A stretch of 64,000 nt of DNA from Pseudomonas sp. 7SR1 (GTDB lineage Bacteria; Pseudomonadota; Gammaproteobacteria; Pseudomonadales; Pseudomonadaceae): the NCBI RefSeq assembly GCF_900156465.1, contig NZ_LT707064.1, positions 4,417,001 to 4,481,000 on the forward strand, written 5' to 3'. Both the position numbers and the translations under genes were made by a program. The notes under the pieces are model-generated. The model searched no databases. It was given only the letters and a program-made list of their open reading frames with translations, and was not told the origin of the DNA. Below are positions 15,188 to 24,000 of the stretch, piece by piece (position 1 is the first letter of the stretch; the number at the start of each line of letters is the position of its first letter).

Positions 15188-16834
15188 TCAGGCCTCGGCT
15201 TTTGTCGTCGGCGCGAGCATGGTTCCATGGAACTTCGCCTGCGACTTGCCCGCCCGCTTGGCCTGGTAGAGGGCCTCGTCGGCCTGGGCCAAGGCCTCGG
15301 TGAACGCGCCGGTGGTCCACAATGCTCCGCCAATGCTGCAACCGATGCCGATGGCTTCCCCGTCCAGGACCACCGGTTCGGCCAGCTTCGCGATGATCCG
15401 TTCGGCGGCGCCTTGCATGCTGGCCAAGGGGTCTGCCGTGCGCACGCGCAGCAGGAGCACGAACTCATCCCCGCCATGGCGGACGGCGATATCGCCTTCG
15501 CGTACGGCCGTCATGAGCCGGATGCCGACTTCCCGCAACAGCGCATCGCCAACGGCATGGCCGAAGCGGTCATTGACCGGCTTGAATCCGTCCAGGTCCA
15601 CGCACAGGACGCCGAAGTCAGGCGATGCCCCAGCCTCGCTGCGTACAGCCTGGACGTACTTGTCGAGGGCCGCCCGGTTCGGCAGCCCGGTAACCACGTC
15701 GCGATAGGCAATGCCTTCGACGACGGCCAATTGGCCTCTTTTGCGCGTCAGGCTGTCGACCAGGTGACGGATCGCCGCGCTGAGGGTTTCGACTTCCCGG
15801 CTGCCCTTGAGCAATGGGATGCTCACATCGGCACCTTCGGACAGGCGAGCGGCGGCATCGGCGATTGCGTTCACCGGCCCCGTGACGATGCCGGCCACCA
15901 CCCAGCCGATCACGGCGAACAGCAAGGACAGGATCACCCCCCATATGAAGATTTCCTTGCGCACTTCATGGGCTTGGGCAAAGGCGACCTCGGCGGGCTG
16001 CCGAGTCACCACCGTCCAGCCCAGGCCCGCGTATTCGTCGACTCCGACGCTCTGGGCAGAGCCTGCCACGTACAGGTTGCCGTCCGGCCAGCGTTCCACC
16101 GACCAGCTGGACTTGGCGTCATCGAGTTTCAGGCCGATGGGCTTGCCGATCATGTCCCGAGGGCCCAGCAACACCGTGCCGTCCTTGCTCAGGACCAGGA
16201 ACTCCAGGCCAGGGAGGCGCTTCTGCAGCGGCACAAAGAGCGAGCGCCCCACCTCGGCGGCCCACTCCCAGGAGAGATGCGTCGCGAGCACGCCCATGAA
16301 ATGCCCGCTTTCGTCCCGGACCGGCATGCTGATATCGACAAACTTCATGGCTTCGCCGGAAGGGTTGGGAAGCAGCTTCGCCAGCATCACGGCTTCATGC
16401 ACGTCGCCGACGAAGGTACTGTCCCGTCCATTGGTGAAGACCGGCCGATGGGAGATGTCGACGCCTTCGAGCAGGCTGTCGGTGGATGCCACGACCGTGC
16501 CTCGGGCATCGGTCAGCCCGATCCAGGAATAACTGGGAAACTGGTCGCTCAGGTGATTGAGCAGCGCCTGCGCTTGGGCGCGGTCTGCGGAGTCGCGCAA
16601 CGCCTCCAGCTTGCTCAGGACGGTGAGGGCCTTCGAACGGCTATTCATATCGCGATCAAGGCGATCGATCATGGAATAGGCGTATTCGCTCAGCTGGAGA
16701 CCGGTCTGTTCCTTGAGCCGGGATACGGATGAGTCGCCAATGACGGTGCCGAATATGCCGCTGAGCACCAGCACGACCAGGGCGACGACGACGGCGAATC
16801 GCGCGCGCAAGCTACGAAATGACAGGAAAGACAT
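15188..16834 (-). CDS. Membrane-bound diguanylate cyclase with periplasmic cache sensor, HAMP and GGDEF
   Basis: The protein (about 548 aa) has an N-terminal transmembrane helix (residues ~10-30) and a long periplasmic segment typical of a double-cache ligand-binding domain (IDRLDRDMNSRSKAL to TVVTRQP). A second helix lies at ~295-317, then a HAMP linker and a GGDEF domain with the intact signature HGGDEF (residue ~453). It lacks an EAL domain, so it should make c-di-GMP in response to a periplasmic signal. The start is uncertain: in-frame ATGs at 16909, 16870 and 16834 have no good ribosome site. I chose the one closest to the first helix. A Lys/Ala C-terminal tail follows the GGDEF domain. 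Confidence 0.87.
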   Translation of the reverse strand: MSFLSFRSLRARFAVVVALVVLVLSGIFGTVIGDSSVSRLKEQTGLQLSEYAYSMIDRLDRDMNSRSKALTVLSKLEALRDSADRAQAQALLNHLSDQFPSYSWIGLTDARGTVVASTDSLLEGVDISHRPVFTNGRDSTFVGDVHEAVMLAKLLPNPSGEAMKFVDISMPVRDESGHFMGVLATHLSWEWAAEVGRSLFVPLQKRLPGLEFLVLSKDGTVLLGPRDMIGKPIGLKLDDAKSSWSVERWPDGNLYVAGSAQSVGVDEYAGLGWTVVTRQPAEVAFAQAHEVRKEIFIWGVILSLLFAVIGWVVAGIVTGPVNAIADAAARLSEGADVSIPLLKGSREVETLSAAIRHLVDSLTRKRGQLAVVEGIAYRDVVTGLPNRAALDKYVQAVRSEAGASPDFGVLCVDLDGFKPVNDRFGHAVGDALLREVGIRLMTAVREGDIAVRHGGDEFVLLLRVRTADPLASMQGAAERIIAKLAEPVVLDGEAIGIGCSIGGALWTTGAFTEALAQADEALYQAKRAGKSQAKFHGTMLAPTTKAEA

Positions 16835-17137
16835 GTTATGCCCGTAGGGAAGGAGACGAGGGGCCTGCATTCCCTGGCCATTTTTTTTGCCTATGGTCGC
16901 AGAATTCATGGATTTGAAACACTGCTTGTTTCAACAAGCGGCCTGCGGGGCGACAGAGTCTGGTCGAGCGATGCGCCGTGAGCGAACGAGTCTGTAATGC
17001 CGGAGAGTCGCGGGTGACGGGGTGGCGCGGCGTCACCCAGGCTTGAGGGTTGATTGCCTCGATCCTCGGGCCTCCATTTGTTCGCAACCGTGCTAATTTC
17101 TAGCAAGTCGACGCACACATTTTTCAAGGATGACACG
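16835..17137. other. Divergent intergenic region between a diguanylate cyclase and an exported protein
   Basis: This is about 300 bp without a convincing gene. It contains two overlapping inverted repeats near 16914-16939 (listed separately). It also contains an 8-bp inverted repeat, GGGTGACG (17012-17019) with CGTCACCC (17031-17038), across an 11-base loop. Promoters for both flanking genes must lie here, but I cannot place -10 and -35 boxes with confidence. Confidence 0.5.
16914..16939. repeat. Two overlapping inverted repeats upstream of the cache-GGDEF gene
   Basis: TTGAAAC (16914-16920) pairs with GTTTCAA (16928-16934) across seven bases. GCTTGTT (16924-16930) pairs with AACAAGC (16933-16939) across two bases. 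The two share bases, so they cannot form as hairpins at the same time. They may be a nested operator for a dimeric regulator or an alternative-structure element in the 5' leader. Confidence 0.45.
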
Positions 17138-18298
17138 ATGTCCAAAGGATCTGTTTATCTGGCTGGCTGGGTCATGGCGGTCTGCTCAGGCTTTTCCACC
17201 GCACCGTTGGCCGACAAGGAGGCCCGTGTCTACACCGGTACGCTGGGGGGCATGCCGATCGTACTGGAGCTCGATTCCAGTTCGGGCGAGGGCCGCTATT
17301 TCTATCGCAAGTACCGCAAGGACCTGATGCTCAGCGGCAAGAAGCAAGGCCAGACGCTGGTGCTGGACGAAGGCCAACGTCGGCATGACAGCGATGCGCC
17401 GGGGCCGCAGCTTCATCTGGTGACCACGGCCGACGGTCTTGACGGCGAATGGCGCAGTGGCAAAGGCAAGGTCCTGAAGATTGAGCTCGAGCCGGCCAGG
17501 CTGGCCGATGTGCCGGGCGGAACGTTGCCCTATATCGCCCGGCTCCACGACAGCGCGCCCTACGAATACCTGCGTCTTCAGGGCATGACGCTCAAGCCGG
17601 GCAAGACCGGGACGTTCAATGGCTACTCGTTGCAATGGTGGATCGAGCCGCAGACGAAGTTGACCCTGTTCGAAGTGGTGTCGGGCTACAGCGTCGAAGA
17701 GCGGCAGCGGATCAACCAGCAATTGTTGGGGCGCCTGTGGCAGGAAGTGGTGGGGTACTACGGGTGCCTGGCCGGTGGTGAGGCAAGCTCCTACGATCAG
17801 ACGATCAAGCCGCTGCTGATGACGCCCTCGGTCATTAGCGTGAACATCGGCACCGCGTACAGTTGTGGCGGTCCCTATCCGGATCACAACAACGTTGCGC
17901 TCAATCTCGATGCGAAGACCGGCCGGCCCCTGGTGCTCGAGGACGTGCTCTGGGTCGGCGAAGGCAAGCCGTTGCACTACGACGAACTCGACAGTCAGAG
18001 CGACGCATCCGCCGACGGATTCGCGGCCTTCTCCGCCTACCGTTCCAACGAGTTCGCGCCCTGGCTGGTGGCGCAGTTCCTCAAGCTTTATCCGAACCCG
18101 ATGAGCAGCGACGAAGAGTGCGCGTACAGCGAGGAGGACCCGTGGCGCTTCCCATCCTGGTACTTCACCGACAAAGGCCTGATGATCGAGCCTTCCTTCC
18201 CCCATGTCGCCGCGGCGTGTGGTGGAGTCGAGTGGAGCGTCCTGCCCTATAGCCTGGTCAGCAAGCATCCGGGTGCAGTAGCGCTGCAGTTGCCCTGA
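17138..18298 (+). CDS. Exported protein of unknown function (386 aa)
   Basis: The start at 17138 has AAGGA seven bases upstream. The N-terminus, MSKGSVYLAGWVMAVCSG, is a probable Sec signal with cleavage after APLA. The mature part has a beta-rich N-terminal half (YTGTLGGMPIVLELD, resembling repeated short strands). The C-terminal half carries VNIGTAYSCGGPYPDHNN and LNLDAKTGRPLVLEDV, recalling DUF3298/RsiV-type domains. Several Cys (YYGCLAG, SCGGPYP, DEECAY, AACGG) could form disulphides in the periplasm. It stands alone, with hairpins on both sides. I do not recognise a function. Confidence 0.7.
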   Translation: MSKGSVYLAGWVMAVCSGFSTAPLADKEARVYTGTLGGMPIVLELDSSSGEGRYFYRKYRKDLMLSGKKQGQTLVLDEGQRRHDSDAPGPQLHLVTTADGLDGEWRSGKGKVLKIELEPARLADVPGGTLPYIARLHDSAPYEYLRLQGMTLKPGKTGTFNGYSLQWWIEPQTKLTLFEVVSGYSVEERQRINQQLLGRLWQEVVGYYGCLAGGEASSYDQTIKPLLMTPSVISVNIGTAYSCGGPYPDHNNVALNLDAKTGRPLVLEDVLWVGEGKPLHYDELDSQSDASADGFAAFSAYRSNEFAPWLVAQFLKLYPNPMSSDEECAYSEEDPWRFPSWYFTDKGLMIEPSFPHVAAACGGVEWSVLPYSLVSKHPGAVALQLP

Positions 18299-18306
18299 AG
18301 GGCGGT

Positions 18307-18329
18307 GGACACCCTGACCCGGGGTGTCC
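18307..18329. terminator. Hairpin between convergent genes
   Basis: GGACACCC (18307-18314) pairs with GGGTGTCC (18322-18329) across seven bases. It sits in the 40-bp gap between the exported-protein gene and the convergent PAS-GGDEF gene, without a T tract. Confidence 0.55.
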
Positions 18330-18338
18330 CAACATGCA

Positions 18339-19292
<954 letters not shown>

Positions 19293-19295
19293 GGC

Positions 19296-20309
19296 TCAGC
19301 TCATCAAGTAGGCGAGTTTGTGGGTCAGCCGCTCGATGGAGTCTTCCGTGAACAGCAACAGCAGGTCGAAGCGAATGTCGTGGCCTTCCAGGCCGTAGCT
19401 GATTTCCACCGCCAGGGTCTTTTTCCAGTGGGTGCGGTTGACCCGGATGAGCTCCTCGATGGCGGCGTGCTGACCGAGCACTTGTGGGTGGCCTTGGGAA
19501 AACACCACATCGATCTGCTCGGCGATGCTGCTCAGGCATGCACCGATCAGCACGCTGGAAAGGTCCAGTAGCATTTCCAGGTCCGAGTAGTCGGCGCTCT
19601 GGCGCTGCATCAACTGGGCGATATCGGCGATTTCCGAATCGTGGAATATCAGCAATGCTTCGCCGGCGATGCCACTGCCGATGAACCCCTGGCAGATGGC
19701 GGTCAGTTGCTGGGAGCTGCCGGCGTCGGCCAGCGCCATGTGCAGCTCGCCCACTTCCAGGATATTCACGTTCGGCACCGGCAACTGCACGAAGACCCCC
19801 AGCACCCTGGCGATCAGCGCGGCGGCGCGACCAATGGCCACGTTGACCGTTTCGCGAAAGGCATCGTGAAAATTGATGGCGGTATTGGCGGCCGAACGAT
19901 TCTGCGACGACACCAGGCCGGGGCCGTTCAGCAGGCCCAGGCGACTGAGGGTCTGGCGCAGCTCGTTTTCGTCGAAGGGTTTTTTCAGAAAGGCAAGGGC
20001 GCCCAGTTCATGTACGCGGCGCACCGCTTCTTCCTGGATGTCGCCGGAAATCACGATGACCTGGGCCTTCAGTCCCTCGGCGCGCAAGGCGCTCAGTACT
20101 TGATAACCGTCCATTTCCGGCATGGTCAGGTCAAGCAATACCACCTGGCCCAGCCCCTGGCGTATGGCGTCCATCGCCTGGCGTCCATGGCTGGCCTCGG
20201 TGATGGAGACGGGCCAGTCCGCCGGTAATGCCCGTAGAACCTGCTTACGGGCCATATTGGAGTCGTCGCATACCACTAGGGGAATCACTGACACAGACAA
20301 GGCTCTCAT
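19296..20309 (-). CDS. Response regulator fused to a CheC-like phosphatase domain
   Basis: The 337-aa protein has an N-terminal receiver domain (acidic pair CDDSN, phospho-Asp in LLDLTMPEMDGY at residue ~60, Lys in FLKKPF). A C-terminal CheC/CheX/FliY-type domain follows (residues ~150-330). Its first active-site motif fits DxxxExxN-x22-P (DAFRETVN then PN). The second copy (LLDLSSVLIGACL) has Asp and Ser where the Glu and Asn would be and is likely dead. CheC-type domains remove phosphate from receiver proteins, so this could dephosphorylate its own or a partner receiver. It is coupled to the downstream PAS-GGDEF gene. The start could be slightly internal; no clear ribosome site was seen. 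Confidence 0.82.
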   Translation of the reverse strand: MRALSVSVIPLVVCDDSNMARKQVLRALPADWPVSITEASHGRQAMDAIRQGLGQVVLLDLTMPEMDGYQVLSALRAEGLKAQVIVISGDIQEEAVRRVHELGALAFLKKPFDENELRQTLSRLGLLNGPGLVSSQNRSAANTAINFHDAFRETVNVAIGRAAALIARVLGVFVQLPVPNVNILEVGELHMALADAGSSQQLTAICQGFIGSGIAGEALLIFHDSEIADIAQLMQRQSADYSDLEMLLDLSSVLIGACLSSIAEQIDVVFSQGHPQVLGQHAAIEELIRVNRTHWKKTLAVEISYGLEGHDIRFDLLLLFTEDSIERLTHKLAYLMS

Positions 20310-20559
20310 CGGGGAAAGTACTAGGGCATGATGCCATAGGCCCTTTAAACCACCTAATAAGAAGGGTTATTACCTGCAAATTGTTTCGGTGGTCTTCTGT
20401 TTTGAAGCACCGGCCGCCGCGGAAGTTCGATTTGAAAGCCGGCGCACCCAGGTGCCGAGAGCTAACGAGACGCCGCACATGCGCTTTGACGGCAAGACCA
20501 ATAACCGGCATATTGCTCGCTTATGATTGTTTGTGCTTGTTTATGCGGGTTGTTGATCC

Positions 20560-21342
20560 ATGAATACATCATCAGAAGCTTTTCCCGGCGAACGCCAGCA
20601 GTTGATCAGGGACCGCCTGGCCCTGTATGGCCGGGTGATCGCGGCCGATCTGGCCAGCGAGTTCAAGGTGTCCGAGCATTCCATACGGCGAGACCTGAGC
20701 GCATTGGCCGCGGCGGGGTTCTGCAAGCGTGTCTACGGCGGCGCCATCCTGTTGCCTGTCGCCGAAGGGCCGATGGATGTGCGGGTACGCCAGGATACGG
20801 CGCGCAAGGGGCGACTTGCCCAGGCGGCGGCTTCGTTACTGAGTGAAGGGCAGCACGTGTTCATGGATGCGGGTTCGACCAACCTGGCCATCGCCCGTGC
20901 CATCGACCCCAGGCTGCCATTGACCGTGGGCACCAATTCACCGCTGATCGCGGTGCAGTTGATGAAGCTGCCCTGCGCCAAGGTCATTTTGCTGGGCGGC
21001 CAACTGGATCCCGTCACGGGTGGGGTGATCGGCTTGACGGCTGTACGGCAGTTGCAGCAGTTCAGTTTCGACCTGTGTTTCCTCGGCGCCTGCGCCATCG
21101 ATGCGGACAACGGCATCACCGCGTTCGGCCTGGATGACGCGGAATTCAAGCGTGCGGTGGTGGCCGCGAGCGGCCAGGTGGTGGTGGCGGTGACCAACCA
21201 GAAACTGTCCAGCATCGCTCACTATCAGGTGGCGTCCTGCGAGGAGGTCTCGGCCCTGGTGGTGGAGCACGATGCGCCACGTGAGCGGTTGGAGCCGTTC
21301 CTGAGCAGGATTTCCAATGTCCTGACCGGGGCCCGCGAATGA
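20560..21342 (+). CDS. DeoR/GlpR-family transcriptional regulator
   Basis: The 260-aa protein has an N-terminal winged helix-turn-helix (residues ~10-65; SEHSIRRDLSALAAAGFCKRVYGGA), the DeoR signature. A sugar-phosphate-isomerase-like sensor domain follows, with DAGSTNLAIARAI and the GACAIDADNGIT loop. Members repress sugar or sugar-phosphate genes and are released by phosphorylated sugars. The gene lies between the response-regulator pair and the siderophore locus and ends 40 bp from the convergent ABC transporter gene. Its target is not evident, and I do not assume it controls the siderophore genes. Confidence 0.88.
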   Translation: MNTSSEAFPGERQQLIRDRLALYGRVIAADLASEFKVSEHSIRRDLSALAAAGFCKRVYGGAILLPVAEGPMDVRVRQDTARKGRLAQAAASLLSEGQHVFMDAGSTNLAIARAIDPRLPLTVGTNSPLIAVQLMKLPCAKVILLGGQLDPVTGGVIGLTAVRQLQQFSFDLCFLGACAIDADNGITAFGLDDAEFKRAVVAASGQVVVAVTNQKLSSIAHYQVASCEEVSALVVEHDAPRERLEPFLSRISNVLTGARE

Positions 21343-21382
21343 TGCCGGGAGATGGCAGATTTCGCGCTCGACGACTGCTGGC

Positions 21383-23086
21383 TCAGACGGCCTGCTTGAC
21401 CTTTCGGCAGGCCCACTGCGCTTCGCTCTGCAGCTCCAGCACTTGCCAATGGAAGCGTTCCAGGGAGGCATTGTGGCCGACGCTGATCATGATGGTTTCC
21501 GGCAGTGCCTGCCTGAGCATCTGGTAGCAGCGCGCTTCGTTCTCCGCGTCCAGCGCTGAACTGCTTTCATCCAGGAACAGAACCGCCGGGCGAGCCATCA
21601 GCGCCCGCACGAAGGCGCAGCGTTGCTGCTCGCCGATGCTCAGGGTCTGCGCCCAGTCCCGATCCTCATCCAGTTGCTCGCCCAGGTGCTGCAGGCCGAC
21701 TTGCTCCATGGCCAGGCGCAGGTTGGCCTCTTCTTCCGGGCGGGGCGGGTTGGGATACCACAGCGCCTCGCGCAGGCTGCCCAGGGGCAGGTAGGGTTTC
21801 TGCGAAAGGGTCAGGGCCCGTTCGCGATCATAGGAACTCGAGCCGCAGGCGTGATGCCAGAGCCCGGTGACAGTGCGAATCAACGTCGACTTGCCGTAGC
21901 CCGACGGGGCGCTGATCAGCAGGCTGTCGCCAGGTTCCAGGGAGAGGTTGAAGCCCTTGAGCAAGCGTCGGCCGTTCGGCAGCCAGACGTCCAGGTCCTT
22001 GATGTGGAGCCCCTTGGCTTGGCGTCCGAGGGTGACCTTGGACTTGACCTGGACGTTGTCCAGGCGCTCCTGGAAGCCTACCAGCCGGTCGATCACCGAT
22101 TTCCATTCCGACAGCTCCGGGAAGACCCCCACCAGGTAGGCAATGGCCGCGTGGACTTCGCCGAAAGCCGCGCTGATCTGGGTCAGGCGGCCCAGGGGAA
22201 AGGCGCCGGAGAAGAACTGCGGCGCCATGATGAACATCGGGATGACCGTGGCGCTGCGCAGATAGAAGGTCGAATAGCCCATGATCAGCTTCTGTTTTTT
22301 CACCAGCGCCCAGAAGTTCTCCAGTGCCGCTTCCAGGCGTTGGTTGAAGCGCTGGTTTTCCACGGCTTCGCCCCGATACTGCGCGACCGAGTCGGCGTTT
22401 TCCCGCAGGCGGATGAGGGAGAAGCGGAAATCCGCCTCGCGTCGCTGCTGCATGAAATTGAGGCCGGGTAACGCGCGTCCCAACCAGAATGCCAGGCCGG
22501 TGCCCAGCAGCGCGTAGACCAGGGCGATCCACACCAGCAGGCCCGGGACCACCACGGCATCGCCGGCGAAGGGGATGCTGACCAGGCTGGAGGCTTGCCA
22601 GAGGATGTGCAGGAAGGAGAACAGCGACACCACCGAAGTCAGCAGGCCCAGGCTCAATTTCAGCGACTTGACGATGAACAGGTCGATGTCTTCGGCGATC
22701 CGCTGGTCCGGGTTGTCCACCTCGGTCTCGGTGAGTTTCAGCTTCTGATACCGCTGGGCGCCCAACCATTGATCGAGCATGTTGCGCGTGGCCCAGCGAC
22801 GCCAGCGCAGGGTCAGTTTCTGCTGGAAGTGAAAGGCGCCGACGGTGAAGGCGGCGGTGCCGACCTGCAACAGGATGAATTGCACGCTGCCGACCAGAAA
22901 GCCAGGGTAGTCCAGGGCTTGCAAGGCGTTATAGAAATGCAGGTTCCAGAAATTGGTGAGGATGTTGACGCCCACCAGGCACAAGGTCATCAGCACGGTG
23001 GCCGCCAGCAACAGCAGGGCCGGATACTTCTCTTCGGATGCCCAGAAAGGCCGCGCTAGACGCCAGAAATTGCGGAGTGTGTGCAT
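21383..23086 (-). CDS. SbmA/YddA-like ABC transporter (fused permease and ATPase)
   Basis: The 567-aa protein has an SbmA/BacA-like membrane domain (about six helices; NILTNFWNLHFYNALQALD, FHFQQKLTLRWRRW and AEDIDLF are family signatures). A C-terminal ATPase carries Walker A SAPSGYGKST, the signature LSIGEQQRC and Walker B VLFLDES. This layout is that of the YddA/Rv1819c group, which takes up peptides and cobalamin rather than exporting them. The chosen ATG (23086) puts the Fur-like box 69 bp upstream; a start at 23170 would abut that box. The gene is divergent from fhuF, so an inner-membrane role in siderophore uptake or recycling is plausible. That is inference. Confidence 0.85.
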   Translation of the reverse strand: MHTLRNFWRLARPFWASEEKYPALLLLAATVLMTLCLVGVNILTNFWNLHFYNALQALDYPGFLVGSVQFILLQVGTAAFTVGAFHFQQKLTLRWRRWATRNMLDQWLGAQRYQKLKLTETEVDNPDQRIAEDIDLFIVKSLKLSLGLLTSVVSLFSFLHILWQASSLVSIPFAGDAVVVPGLLVWIALVYALLGTGLAFWLGRALPGLNFMQQRREADFRFSLIRLRENADSVAQYRGEAVENQRFNQRLEAALENFWALVKKQKLIMGYSTFYLRSATVIPMFIMAPQFFSGAFPLGRLTQISAAFGEVHAAIAYLVGVFPELSEWKSVIDRLVGFQERLDNVQVKSKVTLGRQAKGLHIKDLDVWLPNGRRLLKGFNLSLEPGDSLLISAPSGYGKSTLIRTVTGLWHHACGSSSYDRERALTLSQKPYLPLGSLREALWYPNPPRPEEEANLRLAMEQVGLQHLGEQLDEDRDWAQTLSIGEQQRCAFVRALMARPAVLFLDESSSALDAENEARCYQMLRQALPETIMISVGHNASLERFHWQVLELQSEAQWACRKVKQAV

Positions 23087-23154
23087 GTGGTTTTCGGTGA
23101 GCCCGGTCGCTGACGACGTTGAGTTTGCAAAGGAGGGAGGATAGGATCGGCCAA

Positions 23155-23169
23155 TGCTAATCGTTTGCA
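23155..23169. promoter_or_regulatory. Fur-like box between SbmA-like and fhuF genes
   Basis: TGCTAATCGTTTGCA matches the 7-1-7 Fur pattern TGATAAT-n-ATTATCA at 6 of 7 and 4 of 7 positions. It is flanked by AA and TTAA, giving the AATGC/GCATT dyad. It lies about 70-80 bp from each divergent start, so Fur could silence both genes when iron is sufficient. Confidence 0.55.
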
Positions 23170-23247
23170 TTAATTTGGGAAAGCCACGGGAGCCCCGTCA
23201 TCGAATTTCCAGAATGGCTTGAACAAGCGTGGCCGCCGATTAAACGG

Positions 23248-23976
23248 GTGGTCCGGCCGCTATCCGGCGAGCAATCGTCCGTCGCCCTGAGCCGGCTCGC
23301 CGACCCAGCCGTACTGAATCCGTTGCTGGCCAGCTTCGCCTTGCAATACCCGGGGGTGAATCGTGCCGCCGTGGTTTCGCAGTGGTCGATGAACTACATG
23401 AGCATCGTACTGCCCGCCACGTTCGCCTGCGTGCTGACACGCCATGGCCGGATCGACTTCTGGGGCGAAGAGGCGGTGCTGTTCCATGAACAGGGCCAAC
23501 CCCAGTCCCTCGGCTTGCCCGGCTCGCTACCGGCGCTGTCCGCCGGCGAGCGTGCCGAGTATTGGTCGCAGTTGATTCATCGGCACATGGCGCCGCTGTT
23601 CGCCACCTTGGCCGCTGCCGGTGGCCTGGCGCCGAAGATAATGTGGGGCAACCTGGTCGCCATCTGGGACGGTGCCTTCGCCAGGATGGACCCCGACCTG
23701 TGCCGGGACGGTTTCGCCGAGGCACACCGCTGGCTGGAACAGGCCGTGGTGAACGATGGACGGTTGAAACTGCGGGGTCTGCAACGCATGGTGGAATCCC
23801 CCGCGCCGCAGATCTGCCCCTGCTTGCCGTTGCGTCGGCATTGCTGCCTGCATTACCAACTGCACGAACCCGTCGAAGGGCAGACACCGGTGCTCTGCGA
23901 GTCCTGTCCCAAGCTGCATCGCCTGCCTCTGGCCGAGCAGGTGAGTTACCTGCACTCCATCTACGAGGACGCCTGA
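23248..23976 (+). CDS. fhuF: FhuF-like siderophore-iron reductase
   Basis: The product (242 aa from a GTG at 23248) ends with the four-Cys cluster typical of FhuF: HCC then LCESC, which bind a 2Fe-2S centre. FhuF proteins reduce ferric siderophores in the cytoplasm. The N-terminus is uncertain. Plausible coding sequence (VIEFPEWLEQAWPPIK) continues upstream to about 23173, but no ATG, GTG or TTG occurs there in frame, so an ATT start or an error is possible. The gene is divergent from the SbmA-like transporter and convergent with the SyrD-like exporter (24-bp gap), inside the siderophore locus. Confidence 0.85.
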   Translation: MVRPLSGEQSSVALSRLADPAVLNPLLASFALQYPGVNRAAVVSQWSMNYMSIVLPATFACVLTRHGRIDFWGEEAVLFHEQGQPQSLGLPGSLPALSAGERAEYWSQLIHRHMAPLFATLAAAGGLAPKIMWGNLVAIWDGAFARMDPDLCRDGFAEAHRWLEQAVVNDGRLKLRGLQRMVESPAPQICPCLPLRRHCCLHYQLHEPVEGQTPVLCESCPKLHRLPLAEQVSYLHSIYEDA

Positions 23977-24000
23977 GGGGCGTCGCCGCTTCGTTGTTGC

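Noticed and set aside
12366..18329. The several intergenic hairpins as REP elements or small RNAs
   Set aside because: Their stems have unrelated sequences and each lies between convergent genes, which fits terminators better than a repeat family or RNA genes.
20560..21342. The DeoR-type gene as the pathway-specific siderophore regulator
   Set aside because: DeoR proteins respond to sugar phosphates, the gene converges on the locus rather than leading it, and Fur-like boxes already account for iron control.
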